A DNA stretch of 16,125 nt, taken from positions 1-16,125 of the forward strand of contig CAYNIT010000085.1 of assembly GCA_964397205.1 (NCBI GenBank), given 5' to 3'. Source of the stretch: Phaeodactylibacter sp964397205. GTDB lineage: Bacteria; Bacteroidota; Bacteroidia; Chitinophagales; Saprospiraceae. The translations under genes were made by a program, and so were the position numbers. Below the pieces are notes generated by a model, which was not told where the DNA came from, did no database searches, and worked only from the letters and a program-made list of their open reading frames with translations. Positions 1-6,103 of the stretch are shown one piece after another (the first letter of the stretch is position 1; each line of letters opens with the position of its first letter).

Positions 1-85
1 GTGCAAAAAAACGAGTCTAAATCGGTAAGTTATTGTTGCGCGACCCCTAAAGGCGCGGTTTGCCTTTCGCGGATGTTGGTTTACC

Positions 86-150
86 CACCTTAGGCCCCTC
101 CGAGACCTGTTAAGGTGAGTTCGACAACTTTTCACCTCAGTGCCCGAGGG
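86..150 (+). promoter_or_regulatory. Leader with competing hairpins
   Basis: Three pairings are visible upstream of the first gene. CACCTTA (86-92) pairs with TAAGGTG (111-117). AGGTGA (113-118) pairs instead with TCACCT (132-137). CCTC (135-138) pairs with GAGG (146-149). The first and second exclude each other, as do the second and third, which is the layout of an attenuator or switch. A separate AAAGGC/GCCTTT hairpin lies at 49-67. I recognise no known riboswitch class, and transcription through this region is not shown. The weak -7-like TATCTTTT at 207-214 would start the mRNA downstream of it. Chance pairing is quite possible. Confidence 0.2.
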
Positions 151-250
151 GTTTATGATCCTGCCCGTCACAGATACTGCGCCCATTTCCCGCCCACTCT
201 CCAACATATCTTTTATCTTACAGCAATCAACCAAAACAAAACCATCGACT

Positions 251-1162
251 ATGCAGAACCGGCGAAAATTCATCAAACTATCCACCAAGGCAGCAGTAGC
301 GGCAGCCCTACTCCCCTACTACAGCTGCGGCAGCGGAGCGAGCTCAGCAGAGGACGTTGGAAACTCATCCGCTGAGCGCTCGGCAAACGGGCATCAGCTA
401 GAAAAATTCGGCATACAACTGTGGACGCTGCGCGACATCATCGCCGATGACCCGAAAGGCGTACTGAAGGCGCTGTCGGAATTTGGCTACCAGCAAATTG
501 AAAGCTACGAAGGCGAATCTGGTATGTTCTGGGGCATGTCCAATACCGAATACAAAGCTTACCTCGATGAACTGGGCATGGAAGCGCTTGCGTCCCACTG
601 CGATATAAACAAGGACTTCGAGCAAAAAGCGCAGCAGGCCGGAGCAATCGGCATGTCTTACCTGGTCTGCCCTTATATAGGCATGAAGCAGTCACTGGAT
701 GACTATAAACGCGTCGTTGACCAATTCAACGAATGCGGTGCCATATGCAAAAAATATGGGCTGCGTTTTGCCTACCACAACCACGATTACTCCTTCCAGG
801 AACTTGACGGGCAGATCATTCAGGATTATATGATGGAAAATACCGACCCGGAGACAGTCGACTTTGAAATGGACATCTACTGGGTAGTGACCGGCGGTGC
901 TGACCCAATTGATTACCTGAAGCGCTACCCTGGCCGTTTTCGCCTGTCGCACGTCAAGGACCGGCTTAAATCGGCTTCCGAAGATGAAAAGCAAGCTTCC
1001 TGTGTGCTTGGCAAGGGTATGATTGATATGCCCGCTATTTTGGATGTAGCCGAGCAGCAAGGCATGGAGTATTTCTTGGTTGAGCAGGAACGCTACGACA
1101 GCTGCGAGCCGCTACAGTGCGCAAAAGAAGACGCGGATTATATGGCGCAACTGAAAATCTGA
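251..1162 (+). CDS. Tat-exported sugar phosphate isomerase/epimerase-like TIM-barrel protein
   Basis: A 303-residue protein of the xylose isomerase-like TIM-barrel family (AP endonuclease 2 fold), which usually isomerises or epimerises sugars with a divalent metal. The start at 251 is chosen because it opens directly on a twin-arginine signal: RRKFIK at residues 4-9, then an Ala-rich hydrophobic stretch. Cys26 in YYSCG could be a weak lipobox, so a Tat lipoprotein is possible. A GTG 37 codons upstream (140) is open but would bury the signal. Candidate metal or active-site residues are His116, the HNH at 176-178, Glu206/Asp208 in FEMDIYW, His234 in LSHVKDR and Glu278. The acidic, Ser-rich stretch at 30-48 looks like a linker to the export signal. 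The family is common in Bacteroidota, where members often have periplasmic carbohydrate roles; the substrate cannot be told. It stands alone and converges on the next gene. Confidence 0.85.
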   Translation: MQNRRKFIKLSTKAAVAAALLPYYSCGSGASSAEDVGNSSAERSANGHQLEKFGIQLWTLRDIIADDPKGVLKALSEFGYQQIESYEGESGMFWGMSNTEYKAYLDELGMEALASHCDINKDFEQKAQQAGAIGMSYLVCPYIGMKQSLDDYKRVVDQFNECGAICKKYGLRFAYHNHDYSFQELDGQIIQDYMMENTDPETVDFEMDIYWVVTGGADPIDYLKRYPGRFRLSHVKDRLKSASEDEKQASCVLGKGMIDMPAILDVAEQQGMEYFLVEQERYDSCEPLQCAKEDADYMAQLKI

Positions 1163-1177
1163 CTATTTTAGGTTTCT

Positions 1178-1222
1178 GGAAGCGCTCATCCGCACCGCCG
1201 AGCTGATGTCAGAAGCGCTTCC
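1178..1222. terminator. Hairpin between convergent genes
   Basis: GGAAGCGCT (1178-1186) and AGCGCTTCC (1214-1222) form a perfect 9-bp stem. CATC/GATG inside the loop can add four more pairs. It sits just after the stop of the isomerase-like gene, and its right arm overlaps the last codons of the convergent outer-membrane protein gene. There is no clear U-tract on either strand, so it is a candidate bidirectional terminator or mRNA-end stabiliser rather than a textbook Rho-independent site. Confidence 0.45.
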
Positions 1223-1781
1223 CAACCCCCAAACCCACAGAAAGAGTGGAATAAGAGTCTTCCCGCGCATCGTAAAAAACCGTAGGGTAAAGGTCCCAGT
1301 GGTGCCCCAGCTCTACCTCGTATTCCAAGCCCAGGCGGAACAAAAAGAAGCTTTGATTGCGGTCTATCTCTATCCCTGGCCCGATTTGCAACACCAAGCC
1401 TTTCAAGGGGCGGTAGAGCAAATCGAGGGAGGACACTACCGGGTACTCTCGTTCCAGGTATTCTTCGCGGTTTTGCTCCACGATGAAGGTCTCCAGCTCC
1501 AGGTCGTTGTGCAGGCCTATGCCCAGTTTTTCATCAAACCAGTATTCCAAATCCAGGCCATAGGAAGGAATGGCTACCCGGGAGCCTTCCACTACTCCGG
1601 ATATAAAAGTATGGCTGATGAAAGCGGCTGCCCGGAAGTGCGGGAAGAAACTGTGCCGGTGAATGACTTTAGGGGTTGTCCGGGTGCTGTCGTGCGCCGT
1701 AGTGTGTTTTTTTTCGTGCACTTGCGCCTGCAGGCTGCAGCCGAACAGCAAAAAAACGATAGTAAAGGTGATAATACGCAT
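1209..1781 (-). CDS. Small predicted outer-membrane beta-barrel protein
   Basis: A 190-residue exported protein of unknown function. Residues 1-20 form a signal peptide (hydrophobic core, then SLQAQ). Cys15 gives a poor alternative lipobox. The mature start is His-rich, with His22, 26, 30, 41, 43 and 48. The rest alternates polar and hydrophobic residues in short strands (for example LDLEYWF and FRLGLEYEVEL) and ends in GLGVGKRF. A C-terminal Phe is the usual BAM-recognition end of outer-membrane barrels. The length suits an 8-stranded barrel. I do not recognise a named family. It lies 71 bp downstream of a possible small ORF and in the same direction as the TauE/SafE gene, so co-transcription is possible. 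The start is the only Met before the signal core. Confidence 0.7.
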   Translation of the reverse strand: MRIITFTIVFLLFGCSLQAQVHEKKHTTAHDSTRTTPKVIHRHSFFPHFRAAAFISHTFISGVVEGSRVAIPSYGLDLEYWFDEKLGIGLHNDLELETFIVEQNREEYLEREYPVVSSLDLLYRPLKGLVLQIGPGIEIDRNQSFFLFRLGLEYEVELGHHWDLYPTVFYDAREDSYSTLSVGLGVGKRF

Positions 1782-1852
1782 GGCTTCTCTGCTTTATACA
1801 GGCAAAGAAAACCGATAATCAGCAGCGAAAAGGTGAAATGAATCACACAGCT

Positions 1853-1969
1853 CTAAAGTTTGCCATAGCGGCGGTAGAGCCAGTCCAGAAACGGAATCCG
1901 CTCTCTCAGATAGGCACTCACACGCGGAGCTCGGCTCAACATAAAGGAAAGTAAAAAAAAGGTCAGCAT
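1853..1969 (-). CDS. Possible 38-residue membrane-associated peptide
   Basis: A short ORF in the 261-bp gap between the permease and outer-membrane protein genes. It starts with ATG at 1969 and stops with TAG at 1853. The peptide begins with a hydrophobic run (LTFFLLSFML) and ends in an amphipathic, basic tail (IPFLDWLYRRYGKL). The frame stays open for more than 20 codons upstream of the ATG, so this could instead be the remnant of a longer gene. I recognise no family, and no clear ribosome binding site is visible. The composition looks protein-like rather than random, but the call rests on that alone. Confidence 0.3.
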   Translation of the reverse strand: MLTFFLLSFMLSRAPRVSAYLRERIPFLDWLYRRYGKL

Positions 1970-2042
1970 GTTCTTAATCGGGATTACAAGTTCGATGTTA
2001 TAACGGTGGTTAGGGCAGCAAAAGTTCGAGCTTTGGATTTTT

Positions 2043-2795
2043 TTATGCTGAAAATAACAGCCGCAGCGAAATCAGCAACGTCATAACGATTACGAAGTAG
2101 CGAAAAGCCTGCTCTGGGATCCACTTCACCACTCGGATGCCCAAAAAAATGCCCAGTGCTATAGCCGGCAATGTACAAAGGTCTAGCAAGAAGCTTTGCA
2201 GATCAATTGTACCCCAGACCCAAATATGAAAAGGGATCTTAAAGAGGTTGATGAGCAGAAAGAACCAAGCCGTAGTCCCGATGAAGCTGTACTTGGGTAT
2301 GCGCGTCGCCAGCAGATACACCGCCATCAAGGGCCCCGCGGCATTGCCGATCATAGTCGTAAAACCTCCTACCGCTCCAAACGCCGCTCCTACCCAGGGC
2401 CGGCTAGCCATGAGGTTAGAAAAATTGGCGTTTTGCTGCAGCAACAGCATGATCAAGCTTCCAATGATAATGATAGCGATCATGTCTTCGAATAGCGCAT
2501 CTTCCACCACCTCCCCTACCCATATCCCGAGCAAAACACCAAGCACTGCCGCCGGCAGCAGCCGCCAGATGTATTTCCATTCGGCATGCCGCCGGTAGTA
2601 ACTAACTGCAAAGATGTCCGCCATCGAAAGCAGCGGCAGCACCAAGCCTACCGAGGTTTTGCCGCCGAAGGCAGCCGCCATAGCTGGCACGACAAACATG
2701 CCCAGGCCCTTCACTCCTGCTTTTGCCATACCGATGAAAAAAGCGCTGGCCAGCAACCAGCCCCACTGCTCTGGGCTAAGCGTCGGAATTGGCAT
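2043..2795 (-). CDS. TauE/SafE-family membrane permease
   Basis: A 250-residue inner-membrane protein of the sulfite exporter TauE/SafE family (formerly DUF81). Members move small anions such as sulfite, sulfoacetate or related organosulfur compounds; the substrate here cannot be assigned. About eight hydrophobic segments are visible. The first carries the family-type start WLLASAFFIGMAKAGVKG (residues 13-30). The second half-repeat holds GGFTTMIGNAAGPLMAVYLL at about 143-162, whose G/N-A-A-G-P element is typical of the family. The length is usual. The start codon lies 13 nt beyond the U-tract of the pdhB terminator, so transcription must come from a promoter inside or across that hairpin, or from read-through. 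No sulfur-metabolism gene is nearby to support a substrate. Confidence 0.88.
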   Translation of the reverse strand: MPIPTLSPEQWGWLLASAFFIGMAKAGVKGLGMFVVPAMAAAFGGKTSVGLVLPLLSMADIFAVSYYRRHAEWKYIWRLLPAAVLGVLLGIWVGEVVEDALFEDMIAIIIIGSLIMLLLQQNANFSNLMASRPWVGAAFGAVGGFTTMIGNAAGPLMAVYLLATRIPKYSFIGTTAWFFLLINLFKIPFHIWVWGTIDLQSFLLDLCTLPAIALGIFLGIRVVKWIPEQAFRYFVIVMTLLISLRLLFSA

Positions 2796-2808
2796 AACAG
2801 ATTAGGTG

Positions 2809-2850
2809 AAAAAACGAAGCTGGTTTCCGCATCAGCGGAAACCAGCTTCG
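2809..2850 (-). terminator. Rho-independent terminator of pdhB
   Basis: A perfect 16-bp stem (2815-2830 with 2835-2850) closes a 4-nt loop. On the minus strand it is followed by six U residues (A-run at 2809-2814). It begins 26 bp after the pdhB stop codon. It is the strongest terminator in the window and lies immediately upstream of the next gene on the same strand. Confidence 0.92.
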
Positions 2851-2876
2851 GATTGATGATTGCAATATATTGTTTA

Positions 2877-3863
2877 TCAAGCATTTACATAAGATGCCTC
2901 CTTGGCTGCTTTAACGATCTTAGCGGCATTGGGCAGGTATTCTTCCACCAAAGTGGGCGCATAAGCCATGGAGGTATCAGCGGAGTTGACCCGCGTCACC
3001 GGGGCATCTAAGTGGTCGAAAGCATACTTTTGGATTTCGTAAGCGATCTCAGCAGAAACCCCCGCGAAGGGCCAGGACTCGTCGACCACAACCAGGCGGT
3101 TGGTTTTCTTAACAGAATCAACGATGGTTTGGTGGTCGAGGGGCCGTATGGTCCGCAGGTCGATGACCTCGGCGAAGATGCCTTCTTTCTCCAGTTCCTC
3201 TGCTGCCTGCAGCGTCGGCACTATCATTTTATTGAAAGTGACTAGGGTGACATCGCTGCCCTCCCGGCGCACTCTCGCTTTGCCGATCGGCACCAGATAC
3301 TCTCCTTCGGGGACCTCGCCCTCGTAGCCGTACATCTGCTCAGACTCCATCATGCAGACGGGGTCGTCGTCGCGCACAGCAGATTTGAGCAGGCCCTTAG
3401 CGTCTTCGGGTTCGATGCAAGAAACCACCTTTAAACCGGGCACATTGGCCATCCAGCTTTCGAAGGTTTGCGAGTGCTGTTGCGCCAGCTGCCCGGCGCT
3501 GCCGGAAGGGCCGCGGAATACGATGGAGCAGCGGAACTCTCCAGCGGACTGAGAAAGCGTCTTAGCAGCATTGTTGACCAGCTGATCGAAGGCGAGAACG
3601 GCAAAGTTCCAGGTCATAAATTCCACGATCGGCCGCAGCCCGTTCATCGCAGCGCCCACGCCAATGCCTGCAAAACCAAGCTCAGCAATAGGCGTATCGA
3701 TGACGCGCTTGGGGCCAAACTCGTCCAGCATGCCTTTGCTGACCTTGTAGGCGCCATTGTATTCTGCTACCTCTTCCCCCATCAGAAATACCAGCTCATC
3801 GCGCCGCATTTCTTCCGACATCGCTTCGTTGATCGCGTCCCGGAGTGCTAATTTTCTAGCCAT
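2877..3863 (-). CDS. Pyruvate dehydrogenase E1 component, beta subunit
   Basis: A 328-residue E1 beta subunit that pairs with E1 alpha as a heterotetramer. It decarboxylates pyruvate with thiamine diphosphate and passes the acetyl group to lipoyl-E2, in the cytoplasm. The N-terminal pyrimidine-binding domain shows MGEEV (28-32) and DTPIAELGFAGIGVGAAMNG (56-75), where Glu61 is the expected ThDP-activating glutamate. FRGPSG and QQHSQTFE follow, then PGLKVV. The C-terminal transketolase domain begins near residue 195 and includes DLRTIRPLD and VDESWPFAG. The length is typical. A branched-chain 2-oxoacid E1 beta is the main alternative; the motifs favour pyruvate. The gene is monocistronic, with its own promoter and terminator. 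No E1 alpha or E2 gene lies beside it, so the complex is encoded at split loci. Confidence 0.93.
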   Translation of the reverse strand: MARKLALRDAINEAMSEEMRRDELVFLMGEEVAEYNGAYKVSKGMLDEFGPKRVIDTPIAELGFAGIGVGAAMNGLRPIVEFMTWNFAVLAFDQLVNNAAKTLSQSAGEFRCSIVFRGPSGSAGQLAQQHSQTFESWMANVPGLKVVSCIEPEDAKGLLKSAVRDDDPVCMMESEQMYGYEGEVPEGEYLVPIGKARVRREGSDVTLVTFNKMIVPTLQAAEELEKEGIFAEVIDLRTIRPLDHQTIVDSVKKTNRLVVVDESWPFAGVSAEIAYEIQKYAFDHLDAPVTRVNSADTSMAYAPTLVEEYLPNAAKIVKAAKEASYVNA

Positions 3864-3890
3864 TTCATCCTTGATTTAACTCTAGTTATA

Positions 3891-3917
3891 GATGCTGCTT
3901 GCTTTGTGCCCAGCATC
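3891..3917 (-). other. 5'-UTR hairpin of pdhB
   Basis: GATGCTG (3891-3897) and CAGCATC (3911-3917) form a 7-bp stem around a 13-nt loop. It sits just downstream of the predicted pdhB transcription start, 27 bp before the ATG. It could stabilise the 5' end of the mRNA or affect translation; neither is shown. Confidence 0.35.
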
Positions 3918-3927
3918 CAATAAGTTG

Positions 3928-3958
3928 CAAAAATAGAGATTCTGACAAAATTAACAAG
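3928..3958 (-). promoter_or_regulatory. Bacteroidota-type promoter of pdhB
   Basis: On the minus strand, TATTTTTG (3928-3935) matches the -7 consensus TAnnTTTG exactly. CTTG (3955-3958) sits 19 nt upstream as the -33 element. The predicted start is around 3920, giving a 5' leader of roughly 55-60 nt. Confidence 0.65.
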
Positions 3959-4018
3959 CAGCTCCCAAGCTTGTTTGGGCCAGCGGGCGAACGATCTGCC
4001 GCGGAAGGCTGTTTCCCG

Positions 4019-4050
4019 TTTTAACTATCAAGGAATATTTTCTACTTTTG
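4019..4050 (+). promoter_or_regulatory. Bacteroidota-type promoter of the lipoprotein-bacilliredoxin-mnmD operon
   Basis: TACTTTTG (4043-4050) matches TAnnTTTG. A T-rich -33-like TTTT lies at 4019-4022 with a 20-nt spacer. The transcript would have a leader of about 70 nt. That leader includes a hairpin at 4067-4093 (TAACCA/TGGTTA plus CCC/GGG, with a 3-nt bulge). Confidence 0.6.
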
Positions 4051-4126
4051 CATTGTGAATCCATACTAACCACCCAAGTGCGGGCGTTGGTTATATCGAT
4101 CAACATATCCAAAATTTCTTTTCGCC

Positions 4127-4282
4127 ATGAAAAAGAACCTTAGAATACTGACCGTCCTAATCGCTGTATTTGCCATGGTCGCTCTTTCTTCCTGCAACCG
4201 CGGTTACGGATGCCCGAATAATTTCTCTTCGAACGAAGCCTTCACTGCCGTTGTTAGCCCAGTAATCAATGTATTATTCTAA
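4127..4282 (+). CDS. Small predicted lipoprotein (51 residues)
   Basis: ATG at 4127 opens a classic lipoprotein signal: MKKNLR, a hydrophobic core, then the lipobox LSSC with Cys23 as the lipidated residue. The mature peptide has only 29 residues, beginning CNRGYGCPNNF and ending in a hydrophobic PVINVLF. It has a second cysteine (Cys29) and no recognisable domain. Its TAA (4280-4282) is followed at once by the ATG of the bacilliredoxin gene, so the two are almost certainly translationally coupled. A good promoter lies upstream. The RGYGCP stretch reminds me of other short Bacteroidota lipoproteins, but I cannot name the family. Function is unknown; it acts in the periplasm or membrane, while its partner gene product is cytoplasmic. 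Confidence 0.8.
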   Translation: MKKNLRILTVLIAVFAMVALSSCNRGYGCPNNFSSNEAFTAVVSPVINVLF

Positions 4283-4636
4283 ATGGCTAACATCAATTGG
4301 TTGCCTCTTTCGGAGCTCAACCAAATCGAACAGCTGCGGGAGCGTTCTAAAAACGTACCCTGCCTGATTTTTAAGCACAGCACCCGCTGTTCCCTAAGCT
4401 CCCTGGCACAAAACCGCCTGGAAAGCCGCTGGGCCTTCGGAGAGGATGATCTGCTGCCCTATCATCTTGACCTCGTTGCTAACCGTCCGTTGTCGGATGC
4501 GGTGGTAGAGGCATTTGGTATCCGGCACGAATCTCCGCAAGTACTGCTCATCCGCAACGGCGTTTGCACCTACCATGCGTCGCACCTTGATGTCAGCGTC
4601 AAGTCCCTGAAGGCGGCCCTTTCGCAGGAGATGTAA
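4283..4636 (+). CDS. Bacilliredoxin YtxJ/BrxC family protein
   Basis: A 117-residue thioredoxin-fold protein of the bacillithiol system family YtxJ. Such proteins remove bacillithiol from mixed disulfides on cytoplasmic proteins, so its presence implies that the organism makes bacillithiol. The single active-site cysteine is Cys36 in FKHSTRCSLSS (30-40). The resolving position is Ser39, as expected for a monothiol type. SPQVLLI (84-90) supplies the cis-Pro loop next to the active site. Cys27 and Cys95 are extra and not part of the motif. Length is typical. It starts with no spacer after the small lipoprotein gene and is followed 12 bp later by mnmD, so the three form one operon. No bacillithiol-synthesis gene is in the window. 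Confidence 0.85.
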   Translation: MANINWLPLSELNQIEQLRERSKNVPCLIFKHSTRCSLSSLAQNRLESRWAFGEDDLLPYHLDLVANRPLSDAVVEAFGIRHESPQVLLIRNGVCTYHASHLDVSVKSLKAALSQEM

Positions 4637-4648
4637 ATTCCGATTCAG

Positions 4649-5326
4649 ATGGAGGATAACGAAATTTTTGTCACTCAGGACGGCTCCCATTCCCTCCAAT
4701 CCGGGAAGTACGGAGTAAGCTACCACTCCCGCTACGGAGCGGTTCAAGAGTCTCGTCACGTATTCCTGGAAGCCGGCTTGTTTCCTCTATTCATTGCCCA
4801 ACCTGAAAAGCTAAGCATTTTGGAGCTAGGGCTTGGTACCGGCTTGAATGCATTGCTGACGCTGCTGGAAGCTGAGCGCCGCGAAGTGCCAGTGGAATAT
4901 ACCGCCCTGGAAGCTTACCCCCTTACATCAGAGCAAGCGGGCCGGTTGAACTATCCAGAAACGCTGCAGCTGGACAGCCCCGATGTTTTCAAACAAATAC
5001 ATAATTGCAAATGGGGAGAAGCTAATCGCTTGACGCCAAATTGCACCTTTACCAAACTGGAGATGCGCTTTGAGGATATGGCTTTCGAGCCATTTTTTGA
5101 CTTGGTTTACTTTGATGCTTTCTCCCCAAATGCCCAGCCCGAGCTTTGGGAAGAAGAGGTGCTGGCAAAGGTAGCCAAAGCGATGAAGCCCGGCGGTGTA
5201 TTGGTGACTTACTGTGCTAAGGGTGCCGTGAAGCGCCGGATGAAGCGAATCGGGCTGCAGGTGGAAGCTCTGCAGGGGCCACCCGGAAAACGGGAAATGA
5301 CTAGAGCAACCAAGCCTGCCGCTTAA
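4649..5326 (+). CDS. tRNA (mnm5s2U34)-methyltransferase MnmD
   Basis: A 225-residue SAM-dependent methyltransferase. It completes the wobble-uridine modification by methylating 5-aminomethyl-2-thiouridine at position 34 of certain tRNAs. ELGLGTGLN (59-67) is the SAM-binding motif I. LVYFDAFSPNAQPELW (152-167) is the characteristic MnmD/MnmC N-domain stretch. The end GPPGKREMTRA (210-220) is the family signature. This is the stand-alone form, lacking the FAD oxidase half of gammaproteobacterial MnmC, as usual outside that class. It follows the bacilliredoxin gene by 12 bp. Its TAA overlaps the TAA of the convergent AP2 gene in a TTAA palindrome. The first 15 residues (FVTQDGSHSL) match the usual family start, supporting the ATG at 4649. 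Confidence 0.93.
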   Translation: MEDNEIFVTQDGSHSLQSGKYGVSYHSRYGAVQESRHVFLEAGLFPLFIAQPEKLSILELGLGTGLNALLTLLEAERREVPVEYTALEAYPLTSEQAGRLNYPETLQLDSPDVFKQIHNCKWGEANRLTPNCTFTKLEMRFEDMAFEPFFDLVYFDAFSPNAQPELWEEEVLAKVAKAMKPGGVLVTYCAKGAVKRRMKRIGLQVEALQGPPGKREMTRATKPAA

Positions 5327-5335
5327 GTTGGTTGC
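5306..5335. terminator. Hairpin across two convergent stop codons
   Basis: GCAACCAA (5306-5313) pairs perfectly with TTGGTTGC (5328-5335). The 14-nt loop contains the overlapping stop codons of mnmD and the AP2 gene. An inner AAGC/GCTT pairing competes with the middle of the stem. There is no U-tract on either side. It would serve as a two-way 3' end if it functions. Confidence 0.5.
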
Positions 5336-5883
5336 CCCTCGTCGGTCTTGCGAGGCTTGATGACGTTTATCTTGCCATCATCTCCGTACAATTCCTTCGA
5401 TTTCTTGTTGTAAGCCAGCGCAGCCTCCTCTGCTGTGTCGAACATGCCGATGTGAATGGATTTGCGGTTGACCGAAATGACGGCACGGTAGCGGTTGTTC
5501 TCTTGATAGACGCCCGTGTAGCCCACCTTGCTGCTGGTTTTTCGCTGACGGCTGGCTGCAGCTCGCGTGCGGTATACGATATTCTCGAGGCGGCAGTCCA
5601 GTTTATTGCCATTTTTGGCGCCGACCAGGTTTTTGGCGCCGGTCTTTAATTTTTCCAAAAATTTCTCCGCAATCAGCTTGTGCAGGTATATGGTTTCTGT
5701 CTTATAGCTCCCGTCAGCGCGTTTCCAGGTTTTTTGGAATACCGCGCAGCCACTCGAGTGCTTGCGGAGGTTGTTGATAAAATTGATTTCTACCAGATAG
5801 GGGTCGGTAGTAAGGTATTCATAAGTGGTATCATCCAGCAGGACGGTATCATCCGAATTTTTGAGTTTGACTTTGTACAACAC
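5323..5883 (-). CDS. AP2-domain protein with a degenerate HNH half
   Basis: A 186-residue protein. Residues 60-105 resemble an HNH_3-type homing endonuclease (YLHKLIAEKFL, then NGNKLDCRLENI). The position that normally holds the catalytic His is Ala89 (VGAKNGN), and the usual Asn in D-N-R is Cys97, so cleavage activity is unlikely. A short basic linker (RQRKTSSK) leads to an AP2 DNA-binding domain at about 121-175: GYTGVYQ, RYRAVIS, IHIGMFDTAEEAALAYNK. Bacterial and phage AP2 domains commonly sit beside HNH nucleases. Residues 1-60 are unassigned. The start is GTG at 5883, with TTG as the next codon; no in-frame ATG occurs before an upstream stop. It is probably a domesticated DNA-binding protein, perhaps a regulator; the target is unknown. 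Confidence 0.8.
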   Translation of the reverse strand: MLYKVKLKNSDDTVLLDDTTYEYLTTDPYLVEINFINNLRKHSSGCAVFQKTWKRADGSYKTETIYLHKLIAEKFLEKLKTGAKNLVGAKNGNKLDCRLENIVYRTRAAASRQRKTSSKVGYTGVYQENNRYRAVISVNRKSIHIGMFDTAEEAALAYNKKSKELYGDDGKINVIKPRKTDEGQPT

Positions 5884-6002
5884 GGCAGGCTGGTTTTCGT
5901 TAAGAGATCTTTGGGCTCTTTATGCATTAAAGAAATTAAATTTTAGCCAATTAAACTTAAGCGGGTATTTGTAAGGAAGACTGCTATTAGCCCGAAAATA
6001 GC

Positions 6003-6020
6003 GATTTTTTAGAAAAAATC
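6003..6020. repeat. AT-rich inverted repeat in the divergent intergenic region
   Basis: GATTTTTT (6003-6010) and AAAAAATC (6013-6020) are perfect inverted arms around 2 nt. They lie between the divergent AP2 and ribD genes, just upstream of the ribD promoter. A long-range GCGGGT (5961-5966)/ACCCGC (6030-6035) pair flanks it. It could be an operator or a cruciform-prone site; no binding protein can be named. Confidence 0.35.
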
Positions 6021-6037
6021 ACAAAGCACACCCGCAC

Positions 6038-6071
6038 TTTGTCCAATAAACTAAGCGAATTTGTAGCTTTG
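6038..6071 (+). promoter_or_regulatory. Bacteroidota-type promoter of ribD
   Basis: TAGCTTTG (6064-6071) matches TAnnTTTG. TTTG at 6038-6041 is a -33 match with a somewhat long 22-nt spacer. The expected leader is only about 26 nt, too short for an FMN riboswitch. Confidence 0.55.
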
Positions 6072-6103
6072 GCCTGTGTTCCACGCAAAACAGGCAGAAG
6101 TTC

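Noticed and set aside
37..48. A 12-nt stretch identical to the reverse complement of 14233-14244 in the fba/dnaG hairpin.
   Set aside because: Several 12-nt matches are expected by chance in 16 kb; no longer similarity extends from it.
1..93. Plus-strand frame open from the left edge to TAG at 91, as a possible gene tail.
   Set aside because: Thirty codons with no recognisable ending; cannot be told from noise.
1..207. Minus-strand frame open from ATG at 207 to the left edge (69 codons).
   Set aside because: The translation is Arg-rich and low in hydrophobic pattern, matches nothing I know, and overlaps a region rich in hairpins; likely chance.
1206..1841. A 211-codon plus-strand ORF antisense to the outer-membrane protein gene.
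   Set aside because: The minus-strand frame has a signal peptide, barrel-like strands and C-terminal Phe; this one has no such features.
1592..1846. Minus-strand ORF beginning with a hydrophobic MIHFTFSLLIIGFL stretch.
   Set aside because: Most of it is the outer-membrane protein gene out of frame; the signal-like start alone is not enough.
5884..6103. FMN riboswitch before ribD.
   Set aside because: The predicted leader is about 26 nt and no RFN-like conserved blocks are seen in the 220-bp gap.
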